NCBI RefSeq assembly: GCF_004959775.1
Contig: NZ_SJZG01000002.1
Location: 455,894-519,893 of the forward strand
Direction of reading: 5' to 3'
Length of the DNA stretch: 64,000 nucleotides
Source: Agromyces sp. H66
GTDB lineage: Bacteria; Actinomycetota; Actinomycetes; Actinomycetales; Microbacteriaceae
Made by a program: the position numbers and the translations under genes. Each line of letters begins with the position of its first letter. Within the stretch, counting starts at the first letter, position 1. Below, piece by piece: positions 49,978-59,927 of the stretch. The notes beneath the pieces are model-generated. The model did no database searches. It saw nothing but the letters and a program-made list of their open reading frames with translations, and was not told where the DNA came from.

Positions 49978-50601
49978 ATGCCCACCGCGGTGACCGACGA
50001 GACGCATCCGACCGATCTGCGCATCCTTCCCGCGAACGAGGTGCCCTTCGCCGACGTGGCGGCGGTCTTCGGCACCAAAGGCGACCCCGCGCACTGCTGG
50101 TGCCAGTGGTTCAAGATCCCCGGCCGTGACTGGCGTTCGGTCGGCGACGACGGGCTGCGCGACCGACTCGAGGCCCAGCTCGCGGCATCCGACTCCGGTC
50201 CGGGCCTGCTCGCCTACGATGGCGAGACACCCGCCGGCTGGTGCGCCGTGGAACCGCGGCCAGGCCTCGTGCGCCTCGCCCGCAGTCGCATCGTCGCCGG
50301 CGGCACCGCGCACCCCGACTTCACCGACCGCGACATCTGGGCCGTCACCTGCTTCGTCGTGCCGAGGGCGCACCGGAAGCGCGGCATCGGCACGGCGCTC
50401 GCCGAGGCCGCCGTCACGTACGCACGCGAGCGCGGCGCGCGCATCATCGAGGGTTACGCGGTGGATGCCTCGCCGCACGAGAAGCACGCGGCCGCCGACC
50501 TGTTCCATGGCACGGTCTCGATGTTCGAGGCGGCCGGCTTCACCGAGGTCGCAAGACCCACCCGCGACCGCGTCGTCATGGAGCGGCGGCTGCACGGCTG
50601 A
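49978..50601 (+). CDS. GNAT-family N-acetyltransferase
   Basis: 207 residues: N-terminal CWCQWFKIPGRDW region and acetyl-CoA motif FVVPRAHRKRGIGTALAEAAVTYARERGA (about residues 121-149), with VSMFEAAGFTEVARPT near the end. Acceptor unknown. Leaderless start: TAACGT six bases before ATG. Confidence 0.88.
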   Translation: MPTAVTDETHPTDLRILPANEVPFADVAAVFGTKGDPAHCWCQWFKIPGRDWRSVGDDGLRDRLEAQLAASDSGPGLLAYDGETPAGWCAVEPRPGLVRLARSRIVAGGTAHPDFTDRDIWAVTCFVVPRAHRKRGIGTALAEAAVTYARERGARIIEGYAVDASPHEKHAAADLFHGTVSMFEAAGFTEVARPTRDRVVMERRLHG

Positions 50602-50677
50602 GCCCAGCCGCCGAGCTGCCCGAGGCAGCACCCGGCTCACGCATCGCCCCGTCAGCCTTCCGTGATCTACTCGATAC

Positions 50678-51112
50678 ATGGGTTCGTTCGTCGACGCCGG
50701 ATTCCGCGCCCTGTCGCGGGGGCATGCGGCGCTCCTCCGGTTGAGCCGATGGCACCTCGGTGCCAGGGCCGGCAGCATGCCGATCGTCGAACTCCACACC
50801 ACCGGGCGACGGAGCGGCCAGACCCGATCGGTCGTGCTCTCGGCGCCCATCGTCGACGGCGATCGAGTCGTGCTCGTGGCGTCGCGAGGCGGTGACGACC
50901 GCCATCCCGACTGGTACCTGAACCTCGTGGTGAACCCGCGCGTCGAACTCACGATGCGTGGCGTCGCGAGGCCGATGACGGCGCGGCCCGCCGACGACGC
51001 GGAACACGCCGAGCTGTGGCCGAGGGTGGTGCGCGCCTACCGGGGCTACGCGGGCTACCAGCGCCGCACGAGCCGCCGCATCCCGCTCGTCATCTGCGAA
51101 CCCCGCGACTGA
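50678..51112 (+). CDS. Nitroreductase-family deazaflavin (F420)-dependent oxidoreductase
   Basis: 144 residues of the Ddn/DUF385 family: VELHTTGRRSGQTRSVVLSAPIVDGDRVVLVASRGGDDRHPDWYLNLVVNPRVELTMRG carries the TTGRRSG motif and HPDWYxNL; the C-terminal YRGYAGYQRRTSRRIPLVICEP follows. Third paralogue in this window; the sequence is closer to the F420-dependent Ddn core than the two at 2103 and 32094. ATG 50678. Confidence 0.88.
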   Translation: MGSFVDAGFRALSRGHAALLRLSRWHLGARAGSMPIVELHTTGRRSGQTRSVVLSAPIVDGDRVVLVASRGGDDRHPDWYLNLVVNPRVELTMRGVARPMTARPADDAEHAELWPRVVRAYRGYAGYQRRTSRRIPLVICEPRD

Positions 51113-51140
51113 CCACGCAGCGCCGACGGGCGGCGTCACC

Positions 51141-52109
51141 TCACCGCGCCGCCCACCTCTCGGCCGCACGCCGCAGTTCGCGCCTGACCGCCGTGAGTCC
51201 GTGCACGTGCGCCGAGGCACGCCGGTCGGCGGCGGCGGCCAGGTGCTCGAGCAGCCCGGCCGGCTCGCCCTGATGCGCGGCGTGCGCAGCCGCGCGGCGC
51301 GCGTGCTCCGCGAACAGCAGTTCGTCGCGATGGTCGCCGAGCACGTCATGCAGGCGTTCGCCGGCCTCGGCGAGCGCCTCCGCCCTCGCCCCGAACAGCA
51401 CCACCGGCTCGGTCGTCACGGCCTCAGCGGCGTACCGCAGGCGCCGGCCGGCCTTACGCACGGCGTGCAACTCGTCGGGGTCCGCCGACGCCGTGAGCCG
51501 CTCGGCGCGAGCGACCGTGCGCCTCCCCTCGTGCGCGAGGAGGTCGCCGAGCACCTCGTGGGCGGGGCCGGCGGCGAGCGGCGTGAGCGGCGGGGCGTCG
51601 AGGAACTCGGCGAGCACGAGACGCCGTGCCGTCGCGCGCGGCATCCGTTGGCGCTCCACGAACCGCGCGTGCGCGAGCCGGTGCGTCTCGAGCTCGGCGG
51701 CGACGAGCCGTGCCCGTACCACCGCGCGCTCCCGTGCGCGCGCGTGGTCCGCGTCGAGCGCGTCCCGCGTGCCGTCGGCGTCCTCCCCCTCGCCGGCCTC
51801 CTCGAGTGCGCGCTCGGCCACCTGCACTCGCACCTCGATGTCTCGCACGGTGCCGAGCTCGCGGCCGAACTCCCGGTACCGGCGGCGGATCCCTTCGGCG
51901 ACCGACGCGTCGAACAGCGGCGCGTACGCGGCGAGCACGCTGCGGAGGCGACGCACGTGCGTCCGGAGCTGGTGAATCGCGTCGGGTTCGTCGGCGATCG
52001 CGGCGGGCTCCAGTGCGTCGAGCCGTTCGCCGATCGCGCGCAGGGCGGCGACGATGGCGGTGCCGGCGTCGGAGCCGGCGACATCCGACGGGTCGACCTC
52101 GTCAGTCAC
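51141..52109 (-). CDS. CHAD-domain protein
   Basis: 322 residues of the CHAD (conserved histidine alpha-helical domain) family: IHQLRTHVRRLRSVLAAYAPLF (about residues 44-65), YREFGRELGTVRDIEVRVQVAERAL, and ELHAVRKAGRRLRYAAEAV (about 223-241, with HAVRK). His/Arg-rich helices bind polyphosphate in known members. Start GTG 52109 overlaps the stop of the LigD-type gene by eight bases. Confidence 0.88.
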   Translation of the reverse strand: MTDEVDPSDVAGSDAGTAIVAALRAIGERLDALEPAAIADEPDAIHQLRTHVRRLRSVLAAYAPLFDASVAEGIRRRYREFGRELGTVRDIEVRVQVAERALEEAGEGEDADGTRDALDADHARARERAVVRARLVAAELETHRLAHARFVERQRMPRATARRLVLAEFLDAPPLTPLAAGPAHEVLGDLLAHEGRRTVARAERLTASADPDELHAVRKAGRRLRYAAEAVTTEPVVLFGARAEALAEAGERLHDVLGDHRDELLFAEHARRAAAHAAHQGEPAGLLEHLAAAADRRASAHVHGLTAVRRELRRAAERWAAR

Positions 52110-52977
52110 GAGCGAGCCCGTGCCGCGCCATGAGGTCGCCGTCGCGCTCGAGGCGACGCAGCACCTCGTCGGGTCCGAGCTGCGTGACGCCCGGCTCCAG
52201 CTCCTCCCACTCGCGCGGCGCGGCCACCCGCGGGGCCTCGCGGCCACGCATCGTGTACGGCGTCGCCGTGGAGCGGGCGGCGCTGTTCTGGCTCCAGTCG
52301 ATGAACACCCGGCCCACGCGCTTCTCCTTGCCCACCTCGGCGACGAGCGCGTCGGGATGCGCCACAGCGAGCTCCTTCGCCACCGTGCCGACGTAGCCGT
52401 GCACGGCGCGCGAGGTGCGTCGACCGCTGAGCGGCGCGTAGAGGTGGAGGCCCTTGCCGCCGCTCGTCACCGGCCACGCGTCGAGATCATCCTCGGCGAG
52501 CCGGTCGCGGATGAGGCGTGCGGCGACGACGCACTCGTCGAGCCCCGCACCCTCGCCCGGGTCGAGGTCGACGACGAGGCGGTCGGGATTCCGGATGCCG
52601 CCACGCGGGCCCGCCCGCCACTGCGGCGTGTGCAGCTCGACGGCCGACTGGTTCGCCATCCACTCCAACCCCCGGACATCGTCGATGAACGGGTAGTTCA
52701 CGAGCTTGGCGGGCTTCGACGATCCGGGATTGGACGAGAGCGGCATCCGCCTGAGCCAATCGGGGGTGTACTTCGGCGCGTGCTTCTCGAAGAAGCGCAC
52801 CCCGCCGACGCCCTCGGGGAAGCGGATGCGCGTCACCGGCCGGTCGGCCAGCTGCGGCAGGATCACGTCGGCGACCGCGCGATAGTACGCGACGAGGTCG
52901 CCCTTCGTGAAGCCGGTCTCGAAGAGCCGTCGCTCGGGATGCGTGATCCGCACGGCACGGCTCGATGATCGGGTCAT
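52102..52977 (-). CDS. LigD-type polymerase/primase domain protein
   Basis: 291 residues: VRITHPERRLFETGFTKGDLVAYYRAVADVILPQLADRPVTRIRFPEGVGGVRFFEKHAPKYTPDWL, GLEWMANQSAVELHTPQWRAGPRGGIRNPDRLVVDLDPGEGAG (DLDP metal motif), and DLDAWPVTSGGKGLHLYAPL. This is the stand-alone archaeo-eukaryotic primase-type PolDom of NHEJ ligase D (LigD/PrimPol). It fills gaps with ribonucleotides in end joining. It sits between GH65 and CHAD genes with overlaps (ATGA at its start), an unusual context; no Ku or ligase gene is seen in the window. Confidence 0.9.
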   Translation of the reverse strand: MTRSSSRAVRITHPERRLFETGFTKGDLVAYYRAVADVILPQLADRPVTRIRFPEGVGGVRFFEKHAPKYTPDWLRRMPLSSNPGSSKPAKLVNYPFIDDVRGLEWMANQSAVELHTPQWRAGPRGGIRNPDRLVVDLDPGEGAGLDECVVAARLIRDRLAEDDLDAWPVTSGGKGLHLYAPLSGRRTSRAVHGYVGTVAKELAVAHPDALVAEVGKEKRVGRVFIDWSQNSAARSTATPYTMRGREAPRVAAPREWEELEPGVTQLGPDEVLRRLERDGDLMARHGLARD

Positions 52978-55445
52978 AGGGCGAACCTCCGTTCCTCACC
53001 GGTGGCGAGTTCGAACTCGACGCCCTCGACGACGATGCGGATCGGCGCCGCGCGGCCCTCGGCCGAGGTGATGCGCAGCTCGTCCTGCGAGAGCCGCACG
53101 CTGAGCGCCTGGTCGCGGTAGACGAGGTGGAACTTGATGGAGCCGATCTCGGCGGGCAGCAACGGGTGGAACCACAACCGGTCGCCGCGCATCTCGATGC
53201 CGGTGCAGCAGCGTGTCACGAGGTCGACCGATCCGGCCATGGCCGCGATGTGCACCCCCTGCCGGGTGGTGCCACCCTGGATGTCGGCGAGGTCCGAACG
53301 CAGGGCCTCCTGCAGGAACCTCCAGGAACGCGCACGGTCGCGCCGGGCCTCGAGCCAGGCGTGCACGACGTTCGAGAGGGTCGACCCGTAGGTGGTCGCC
53401 GCCGAGTACCGCTCGACCGTGCTCACGACCGCCTCGGGTGGAAGCTCGTAGCCCATGTCCTCGAGGATCTCGCGGAGCTCCTCGGCCGACAGCAGGTAGA
53501 GCAGCATCAGCGCGTCGGGCTGCTTCGAGACCTGGTAGCGATTGGTCGTGTCGCCCTCGGCGTTGAGGATGAGGTCGAGTCGGCCGATCCAGCCGTACCG
53601 ACGCCGGTAGGCGTCGAGGTCGATGGGCTCGAGATCCTGATAGCCGTCGAACTGCGAGAGAGTGCCGTCGTCGTTGAACACGACGGTGAGCCGGCGCGCG
53701 ATGCGTTCCCACTCCGCGGATTCCCCGGGCGCGATGCCGAGGCGCTGCCAGGCGAGCCGACCCGGATGCTCCCGCAACACGTCGAGCGTCGCAATCGCGC
53801 GCCGGAGCACCCACGACGTCATCACGTTCGTGTAGGTGTTGTCGCGCATGCCCTCGCCGGGGCGGTCGAGATAGCCGTCGTGGAACTCGTCGGGACCCAT
53901 CACGCGATCGATCGAGTACCGGTCTCGCGCGGGGTCGTAGACCGCGATCGAGGCGAAGAACCGTGCGACGCCGAGGATGAGGTCAGCTCCCTGATGCAGC
54001 AGGAACTGCGTGTCCCCCGTCGACTCGTAGTACTGCCACGCGCTGTAGGCGACCGCGAGGCCGACGTGGCGCTGCAGGCGCGAGTTGTCGGGGATCCATG
54101 TGCCGCTGAGCTGGTTGAAGAGCGCGCGCGGCGTGACGTCGTCGCCCGCGATGCCGCTCTGCCACGGGAACATGGCGCCGGAATGCCCTGCCCGCGCGGC
54201 GGCGACCCGGGCGGCACCCAGCCGGCGGTGCCGGTAGGCGAGGAGTGCCGGCGTGAGGGGCGGTCGGCGCATCGTGATGAACGGGTACACGTAGAGCTCG
54301 TCCCAGAACACGTGGCCGTCGTACGCCTCGCCGTGGAGTCCGCGAGCCGGAATGCCGGCGTCGAGGTCGGCGTTCACGGCGTTCAGCGTCTGCAGCACGT
54401 GGAACGCGTTGAAGTGCAGCGCGAGCGCCTCCTCGCCCGGGGGGTGGAGTTCCACGGCGAACTCGAGCCACAATCGCTCCCACGACTGCACGTGCTCCCG
54501 CAGGAGCTCGTCGAACGACGCGGTGCCTGCCAGGCCGTCCGCGGCGGCATCGGCCGGCGCGAGCACCGCGCGGTCGCGGGAGGTCGAGACGCACGCGACC
54601 TTCTCGATCACGAGCGGCGTGCCGCCCGTGGCATCCACCCAGAACTCCTGGGCGACCGCACCGCGCTCATCGGTCTCGAACGAGCGGTCGGCTTCGATCG
54701 CCTGCGCCCCAAGTTGCACCGTCGTGCGTGCGGCCGTCGCGATGCGGATGTTCGAGCGTGCGGTCTCCACCTCGAGGAGCACCGTGTCGCCCCCGCACTC
54801 GCGCAGCTCGATGGGGTGCAGGTGCCGATGCGTGCGCGGGGAGTGATCGGGCATGTTGGAGTTCGTCACGCGACCGTCGATGCCCGACCGCACGGTGACC
54901 GGCCCCGACCAGTTCACGGGCAGGATCGAGACGCGCATGGCCGCGATCTGCGGATCGGCCTGCGAGACGAACCGGTCGCTGCGCACCGTGGTCACGCGAC
55001 CGCGGGCGTCGCGGAACGTGAACCGCCGGGTCAGGATGCCGTGGCGCACGTCGAGTTCCTGCCGGAACTCGCCGAGGTCGGCCTCGTCGAGCGCGTCGAG
55101 TGAGAACCAGTCGCCACCGTCGAGCCGGAACCGCAGGTGCAGCCAGTTCGGCGCGTTGACCATCTCCTCGTCGGACATCGCCATGCCCTCGACCTGCCAG
55201 TCCACGACGTCGTAGACCCCGGCGAAGTACGTGCCCGGGTAGTGCACGTCATCGGCCGCCGACTCCTCGCCGGCGCCGCGGGTGCCCCAGTACCCGTTCG
55301 CGAGGGTGCAGAGCGCCTCGCGCGTGCCCTCGTGGGACGGAAGGTAACGGTCGAAGCCGACGACCCAGGTCTCCGCGTCCGCCGTTCCGTCGTGCGGGTG
55401 CGCGACACCGCAGACGCGCTCGTCGAGTGGGCGAAGCGATGCCAT
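52974..55445 (-). CDS. Glycoside hydrolase family 65 phosphorylase-type protein
   Basis: 823 residues of the GH65 (alpha/alpha)6 fold: N-terminal super-sandwich domain (FDRYLPSHEGTREALCTLANGYWGTRGAG), catalytic barrel with HVFWDELYVYPFITMRRP, MFPWQSGIAGDDVTPR, the acid Glu in MGPDEFHDGYLDR (about 510-522), KQPDALMLLYLL and the phosphate-binding TTRQGVHIAAMAG. It should phosphorolyse a disaccharide such as trehalose, kojibiose or maltose. Leaderless start: TAGCGT six bases before ATG 55445. First gene of a three-gene operon. Confidence 0.92.
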   Translation of the reverse strand: MASLRPLDERVCGVAHPHDGTADAETWVVGFDRYLPSHEGTREALCTLANGYWGTRGAGEESAADDVHYPGTYFAGVYDVVDWQVEGMAMSDEEMVNAPNWLHLRFRLDGGDWFSLDALDEADLGEFRQELDVRHGILTRRFTFRDARGRVTTVRSDRFVSQADPQIAAMRVSILPVNWSGPVTVRSGIDGRVTNSNMPDHSPRTHRHLHPIELRECGGDTVLLEVETARSNIRIATAARTTVQLGAQAIEADRSFETDERGAVAQEFWVDATGGTPLVIEKVACVSTSRDRAVLAPADAAADGLAGTASFDELLREHVQSWERLWLEFAVELHPPGEEALALHFNAFHVLQTLNAVNADLDAGIPARGLHGEAYDGHVFWDELYVYPFITMRRPPLTPALLAYRHRRLGAARVAAARAGHSGAMFPWQSGIAGDDVTPRALFNQLSGTWIPDNSRLQRHVGLAVAYSAWQYYESTGDTQFLLHQGADLILGVARFFASIAVYDPARDRYSIDRVMGPDEFHDGYLDRPGEGMRDNTYTNVMTSWVLRRAIATLDVLREHPGRLAWQRLGIAPGESAEWERIARRLTVVFNDDGTLSQFDGYQDLEPIDLDAYRRRYGWIGRLDLILNAEGDTTNRYQVSKQPDALMLLYLLSAEELREILEDMGYELPPEAVVSTVERYSAATTYGSTLSNVVHAWLEARRDRARSWRFLQEALRSDLADIQGGTTRQGVHIAAMAGSVDLVTRCCTGIEMRGDRLWFHPLLPAEIGSIKFHLVYRDQALSVRLSQDELRITSAEGRAAPIRIVVEGVEFELATGEERRFAL

Positions 55446-55501
55446 GCCCCAACGCTACGCCGCGGCATCCGCTCAGTGCCGCAACCGCACGGGCCGGAGC
55501 G

Positions 55502-55741
55502 TTATCCGCCCTCGTCGACGCGGACGCGCTTGATCCGCGACGACTCGCCCCGCAGGATCGTCACCTTCGAGCGCGACACCCCGAAATGCGCGGCCAGCGC
55601 CGCCACGACGCCCGCGTTCGCGGCGCCGTCGACCGCCCGCTCCCGCACGTAGACGGTGAGGGATGCCGCGGGGTCGCCCTCGGTCTCCTCGACCAGCGGT
55701 CCCTTGCGGCTGCCGGGTTTCACCCGCACGGTGAGGTCCAT
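55502..55741 (-). CDS. DUF167-family (YggU) protein
   Basis: 79 residues: LTVRVKPGSRKGPLVEE, LTVYVRERAVDGAANAGVVAALAAHFGVSRSKVTILRGESSRIKRVRV. The RVxPGSRK and DGxANxxVxxxLA patterns are diagnostic for the family. Function unknown. It lies 13 bp past the der stop on the same strand. Confidence 0.9.
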   Translation of the reverse strand: MDLTVRVKPGSRKGPLVEETEGDPAASLTVYVRERAVDGAANAGVVAALAAHFGVSRSKVTILRGESSRIKRVRVDEGG

Positions 55742-55754
55742 CGCGTCGGTCCGA

Positions 55755-57272
55755 CTACCGCTGGCGACGCTCGCGCACCCGCATGTTGATCACGATGGGC
55801 GAACCCTCGAAGCCGTAGATCTCGCGCAGGCGCCGCTGGATGAACCGGCGGTAGCCCGGGTCGAGGAAGCCGGTCGTGAACAGCACGAAGGTCGGCGGAC
55901 GGCTCGCGGCCTGCGTGCCGAACAGGATGCGGGGCTGCTTGCCGCCGCGCACCGGGTGCGGGTGCTCCTGCGTGAGCTCGGTGAGGAACGCGTTGAACTT
56001 CCCCGTGGGGATGCGGGTGTCCCACGACTCGAGCGCCGTCTCGAGGGCGGGTACGAGCTTCTCGAGGTGCCGGCCGGTCTTCGCCGAGATGTTCACCCGG
56101 GGCGCCCACGCGACGTGGTGCAGGTCCTGCTCGATCTCGCGCTCGAGGTAGCGGCGACGGTCGTCGTCGAGCAGGTCCCACTTGTTGTACGCGAGCACGA
56201 GCGCACGCCCCGACTCGAGCACGAGATCGATGATGCGCACGTCCTGCTCGGAGATGGGCTGCGAGACATCCAGCAGCACCACGGCGACCTCGGCCTTCTC
56301 GAGGGCCGCCTGGGTGCGCAGCGACGCATAGAAGTCGGCGCCCTGCTGCAGGTGCACGCGGCGGCGGATGCCCGCCGTGTCGACGAAACGCCACACCTTG
56401 CCACCGAGCTCGATCTGCTCGTCGACCGGGTCGCGCGTGGTGCCTGCGAGCTCGTTCACGACGACCCGCTCCTCGCGGGCCGCCTTGTTGAGCAGGCTCG
56501 ACTTGCCGACGTTCGGACGGCCGAGGATCGCCACGCGGCGGGGCCCGCCGAACTCGTCCTTCGCGACCGCCGACACCTGCGGCAGGACCTTGAAGACCTC
56601 CTCCAAGAGGTCGGCCACGCCGCGGCCGTGCAGCGCCGACACGGGGTACGGCTGGCCGAGGCCGAGGTTCCAGAGGGCGGCCGCCTCGGGCTCTTGGCGC
56701 GCGTCGTCGACCTTGTTCGCCACGAGGAACACGGGCTTCTTCGTCTTGCGCAGCAGGCGCACCACGTGCTCGTCGGTCGAGGTCGCGCCGACGGTCGCGT
56801 CGACGACGAACAGCACCACGTCGGAGAGATCGATCGCGACCTCGGCCTGCGCGGCCACGGAGGCGTCGATGCCCTTCGCGTCGGGCTCCCACCCGCCCGT
56901 GTCGACGAGCGTGAAGCGCCGGTCGAGGTAGTCGCCCTTGTACGAGACGCGGTCGCGCGTGACGCCCGGCGTGTCCTCGACGACGGCCTCGCGGCGGCCG
57001 AGGATGCGGTTCACGAGCGCCGACTTGCCGACGTTGGGCCGGCCCACGATCGCGATGACCGGGAGCGCCGGGAGGTAGCGGATGCCCTCCTCGCCCTCCT
57101 CCGAGAGCTCGAGCACGTCGAGGTCGTCTTCATCGAGCTCGTAGTCGGCGAGTCCTGACCGGAGTGCGACGGCGCGCTGTTCGGCGAGGTCCTCGTCGAC
57201 GTCGGCGAGGCGCTCGGCCAGATCGTCGTCGACGACGGCCTCGTCGTCGTACTCGCCCTGCTGGTCGGTCAT
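55755..57272 (-). CDS. der: GTPase Der (EngA), tandem G domains
   Basis: 505 residues. An acidic N-terminal extension (about 1-70) precedes two GTPase domains: first G1 [14 protein letters not shown] (about 76-89), G3 VDTGGWEP; second [13 protein letters not shown] (about 252-264), G3 DTAGIRRR, G4 YNKWDLLD, and the C-terminal KH-like domain. It is essential for 50S ribosome assembly. Part of the conserved minus-strand block; precedes DUF167. Confidence 0.96.
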   Translation of the reverse strand: MTDQQGEYDDEAVVDDDLAERLADVDEDLAEQRAVALRSGLADYELDEDDLDVLELSEEGEEGIRYLPALPVIAIVGRPNVGKSALVNRILGRREAVVEDTPGVTRDRVSYKGDYLDRRFTLVDTGGWEPDAKGIDASVAAQAEVAIDLSDVVLFVVDATVGATSTDEHVVRLLRKTKKPVFLVANKVDDARQEPEAAALWNLGLGQPYPVSALHGRGVADLLEEVFKVLPQVSAVAKDEFGGPRRVAILGRPNVGKSSLLNKAAREERVVVNELAGTTRDPVDEQIELGGKVWRFVDTAGIRRRVHLQQGADFYASLRTQAALEKAEVAVVLLDVSQPISEQDVRIIDLVLESGRALVLAYNKWDLLDDDRRRYLEREIEQDLHHVAWAPRVNISAKTGRHLEKLVPALETALESWDTRIPTGKFNAFLTELTQEHPHPVRGGKQPRILFGTQAASRPPTFVLFTTGFLDPGYRRFIQRRLREIYGFEGSPIVINMRVRERRQR

Positions 57273-57322
57273 GGTGTCTCCTCTGAAGTCTGGCGCCCGG
57301 CCGGGCTCGTGCCCGCCGGCCG

Positions 57323-58018
57323 CTACCGCGCCGTCTCGGGCTGCACGGCCCGGATCACGCCGATCACCGCATCGACGGTTTGCTCGAAGTCGAGTTCCGT
57401 CGAATCGACGGTCGTCACGCCGTCGGCGGCGGTCATGAAGTCCACGACCTTCGCGTCGGCCTCGTCGCGGCGGCGCAACTGCTCCCCCGTGTGCTCGGGT
57501 GTGTTGTCGACGAGTTCGGCGGAGCGCCTGGCTATTCTAACCTCCTCCGCTGCGGTGAGCAGGATCCGCACCGGCGCATCGGGTGCGACCACCGTGGTGA
57601 TGTCGCGCCCCTCCACGACGATGCCCGGCCGCTCCTCGCCCGCGATTATGCTGCGGAACAATTCGATGAGGTGGGTGCGCACCTCGGGCACGCGCGCGAC
57701 CCGGCTCACCACGGCCGAGATGTCGGGGTCGCGGATCGCGGTGGTCACGTCGACGTCGCCCACGTGCACGGCGTAGCCGGTCGGGTCGGTGCCGATGCGG
57801 TACCCGAAGCTCGAAAGGCACGAGACGACGGATGCCGCGTCATCCGTGTCGACCCCAGAGGCCTCCGCGTGCCACGCGAGCGCACGGTACGCCGCCCCCG
57901 TGTCGAGGAAGCCGTAGCCGAGACGACGCGCGACCTCCTTCGACACGCTCGACTTGCCGCTGCCGGCGGGGCCGTCGACGGCGACGACGAGCGGATACAC
58001 GGGGGTGGGTTCGTTCAC
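57323..58018 (-). CDS. cmk: Cytidylate kinase
   Basis: 231 residues: [42 protein letters not shown] with Walker A and the DTGAxYR CMP-binding motif, [17 protein letters not shown] (about 134-150), and RIARRSAEL. It phosphorylates CMP/dCMP. Start GTG 58018 with AGG upstream is preferred over a TTG six bases earlier. Confidence 0.95.
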   Translation of the reverse strand: MNEPTPVYPLVVAVDGPAGSGKSSVSKEVARRLGYGFLDTGAAYRALAWHAEASGVDTDDAASVVSCLSSFGYRIGTDPTGYAVHVGDVDVTTAIRDPDISAVVSRVARVPEVRTHLIELFRSIIAGEERPGIVVEGRDITTVVAPDAPVRILLTAAEEVRIARRSAELVDNTPEHTGEQLRRRDEADAKVVDFMTAADGVTTVDSTELDFEQTVDAVIGVIRAVQPETAR

Positions 58019-58053
58019 GTTCAACCTTGTTCGACCTGACCTGTTCGACTCGT

Positions 58054-59136
58054 TCAGCCGGCGATCCGCCAGCCGCGGGTGGCGAGTTCGCCGGTGAGGC
58101 GCTCCACCACCTCGGGAAGCACGAAGATCTCGGCGAGGCCCACCTGGGCGCCCGGCGAATGCTCGAGGCGGAGGTCCTCGAGGTTCACCCCCGCGTCGCC
58201 GACGTCGTTGAAGAGCCGCGCGAGTTGCCCCGGACGATCGTCGACCATGACGATGAGGCTGGCGTAGCGGCGGTCGACGCCGTGCTTGCCGGGCAGGCGT
58301 TCCACGCCGGTGTTGCCGCCGAAGAGCTCCTCGGCGATGCGACGCCGCGCACCGGGCGCCTCGAAGTCTTCGAGGGCGGCGATGAAGCGATCGAGGTCGT
58401 CGCGGTAGGCGCCGAGGATCTCGGCGACCGGCCCGGCGTTCTGGCCGAGGATCTGCACCCACAGTTCGGGGTCGCTCGCCGCCACGCGGGTGACGTCGCG
58501 AAGGCCCTGCCCGGCGAGGTTGAGCGCCACGTGCGGAGCCTCGATGAGCCGTCGTGCCATGAGGCTCGAGACGACCTGCGGTACGTGCGAGACGAGGGCG
58601 ACGGCCCGGTCGTGCTGTTCGGGGGTGAGCTCGACGAGCGTGGCGCCGAGGTCGAGGATCAGGTCGTCGATGGCGGCGGCGTTCTGGTACGAGACGTTCC
58701 CGTGATCGACCACCACCCATGGGCGGCCGACGAAGAGGTCGGCTCGCCCCGACATGGGTCCGCCGCGCTCACGGCCCGCCATCGGGTGGGTGCCGATGTA
58801 GCGCGAGAGGTCGGCGCCTCGCGCCTTCAGATCGTGGAAGACGGCGAGCTTGACGCTCGCGACATCCGTCACGATCGCCTCGGGGAACGCCTCGAGCTCG
58901 GCCGCGACCACGTCGGCGGTGACGTCGGGCGGCACGCACACGACCACGAGCTGCGGCCGGTCGTCGGGCTCGGCCGGGCGCCCCGCGCCGTAGTCCACGG
59001 CGATCGCGAGGTGCGTCGGCGACGCGTCGGCGAGGATCACGTCGATCCCCTTCGCCTTCAGGCCCAGCCCGATGCTCGCGCCGAGCAGGCCGACGCCGAC
59101 GACGCGCACCGGTCCGATCAGGCGTGTGTCGGTCAC
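58054..59136 (-). CDS. tyrA: Prephenate dehydrogenase (with C-terminal ACT domain)
   Basis: 360 residues: NAD fold [34 protein letters not shown] (about 115-127, catalytic His), [26 protein letters not shown], and ending in an ACT-like segment ([39 protein letters not shown]). It makes 4-hydroxyphenylpyruvate for tyrosine. Start GTG overlaps the rluB-type stop (GTGA). Confidence 0.94.
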   Translation of the reverse strand: MTDTRLIGPVRVVGVGLLGASIGLGLKAKGIDVILADASPTHLAIAVDYGAGRPAEPDDRPQLVVVCVPPDVTADVVAAELEAFPEAIVTDVASVKLAVFHDLKARGADLSRYIGTHPMAGRERGGPMSGRADLFVGRPWVVVDHGNVSYQNAAAIDDLILDLGATLVELTPEQHDRAVALVSHVPQVVSSLMARRLIEAPHVALNLAGQGLRDVTRVAASDPELWVQILGQNAGPVAEILGAYRDDLDRFIAALEDFEAPGARRRIAEELFGGNTGVERLPGKHGVDRRYASLIVMVDDRPGQLARLFNDVGDAGVNLEDLRLEHSPGAQVGLAEIFVLPEVVERLTGELATRGWRIAG

Positions 59137-59927
59137 GAGTCCCCTTCGTTCGATCCGGCGTCGCTGCGCGCGGCGTCCGCGGCGCGGGAGATCGTGAGCA
59201 GTTGGCCGAGTTCCACCTTAGTCAACTCGCGCATGGCGCCCGACGTGAGGGTGCCGAGATGCAGCGGACCGAAGCTGCGGCGCACGAGGTCGGTGACCGG
59301 ATGCCCCACGGCGTCGAGCATGCGGCGCACGATGCGGTTGCGACCGGAGTGCAGCGTCACCTCGACCATGGTGTGCCGGTCGTCGCCCCGCTGCTGCAGG
59401 ATGCGTCCGCGATCGATGGCGATGGGGCCGTCGTCGAGTTCGATGCCCCGCTTCAGTCGCTGCAGCGTCTGCGCCGTCATCCGACCGCGCACCTTCGCGA
59501 TGTACGTCTTCTCCACGCCGAACGACGGGTGGGCGAGCACGTGCGCGAGCTCGCCGTCGTTGGTGAGCAGCAGCAGCCCGCTCGTCTCCGCGTCGAGGCG
59601 GCCCACGTTGAAGACGCGCTCCTCGAGGCCGTCGGTGAAGCGCCTGAGGTCGGGTCGGCCCTGCTCGTCGCGCATCGACGAGACGACGCCACGCGGCTTG
59701 TTCAGCATGTAGTACCGCTTCGCGGGGTCGAGCTGCACGGCGACGCCGTCGACGGCGACCCGGTCGCGCGTGGGATCGACGCGACTGCCGAGCTCGGTGA
59801 CGACGCGGCCGTTCACCTCGACGCGGCCCTCGACGATCAGCTGTTCCGAGACCCGGCGGCTCGCCACGCCGGCGGCCGCGAGCACCTTCTGGAGCCGTTC
59901 CCCGCTGCGGTCCCGCTGTTCAGTCAA
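59133..59927 (-). CDS. rluB: RsuA/RluB-family rRNA pseudouridine synthase
   Basis: 264 residues: S4 domain ERLQKVLAAAGVASRRVSEQLIVEGRVEVNGRVV at the N-terminus, then the catalytic YYMLNKPRGVVSSMRDEQGRPDL and GRLDAETSGLLLLTNDGELAHVLAHP (Asp nucleophile, about 107-132), HSGRNRIVRRMLDAVGHPV. Start TTG 59927 overlaps the scpB stop by eight bases; GGGGGA lies seven bases upstream. Overlaps tyrA by GTGA. Confidence 0.93.
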   Translation of the reverse strand: MTEQRDRSGERLQKVLAAAGVASRRVSEQLIVEGRVEVNGRVVTELGSRVDPTRDRVAVDGVAVQLDPAKRYYMLNKPRGVVSSMRDEQGRPDLRRFTDGLEERVFNVGRLDAETSGLLLLTNDGELAHVLAHPSFGVEKTYIAKVRGRMTAQTLQRLKRGIELDDGPIAIDRGRILQQRGDDRHTMVEVTLHSGRNRIVRRMLDAVGHPVTDLVRRSFGPLHLGTLTSGAMRELTKVELGQLLTISRAADAARSDAGSNEGDS

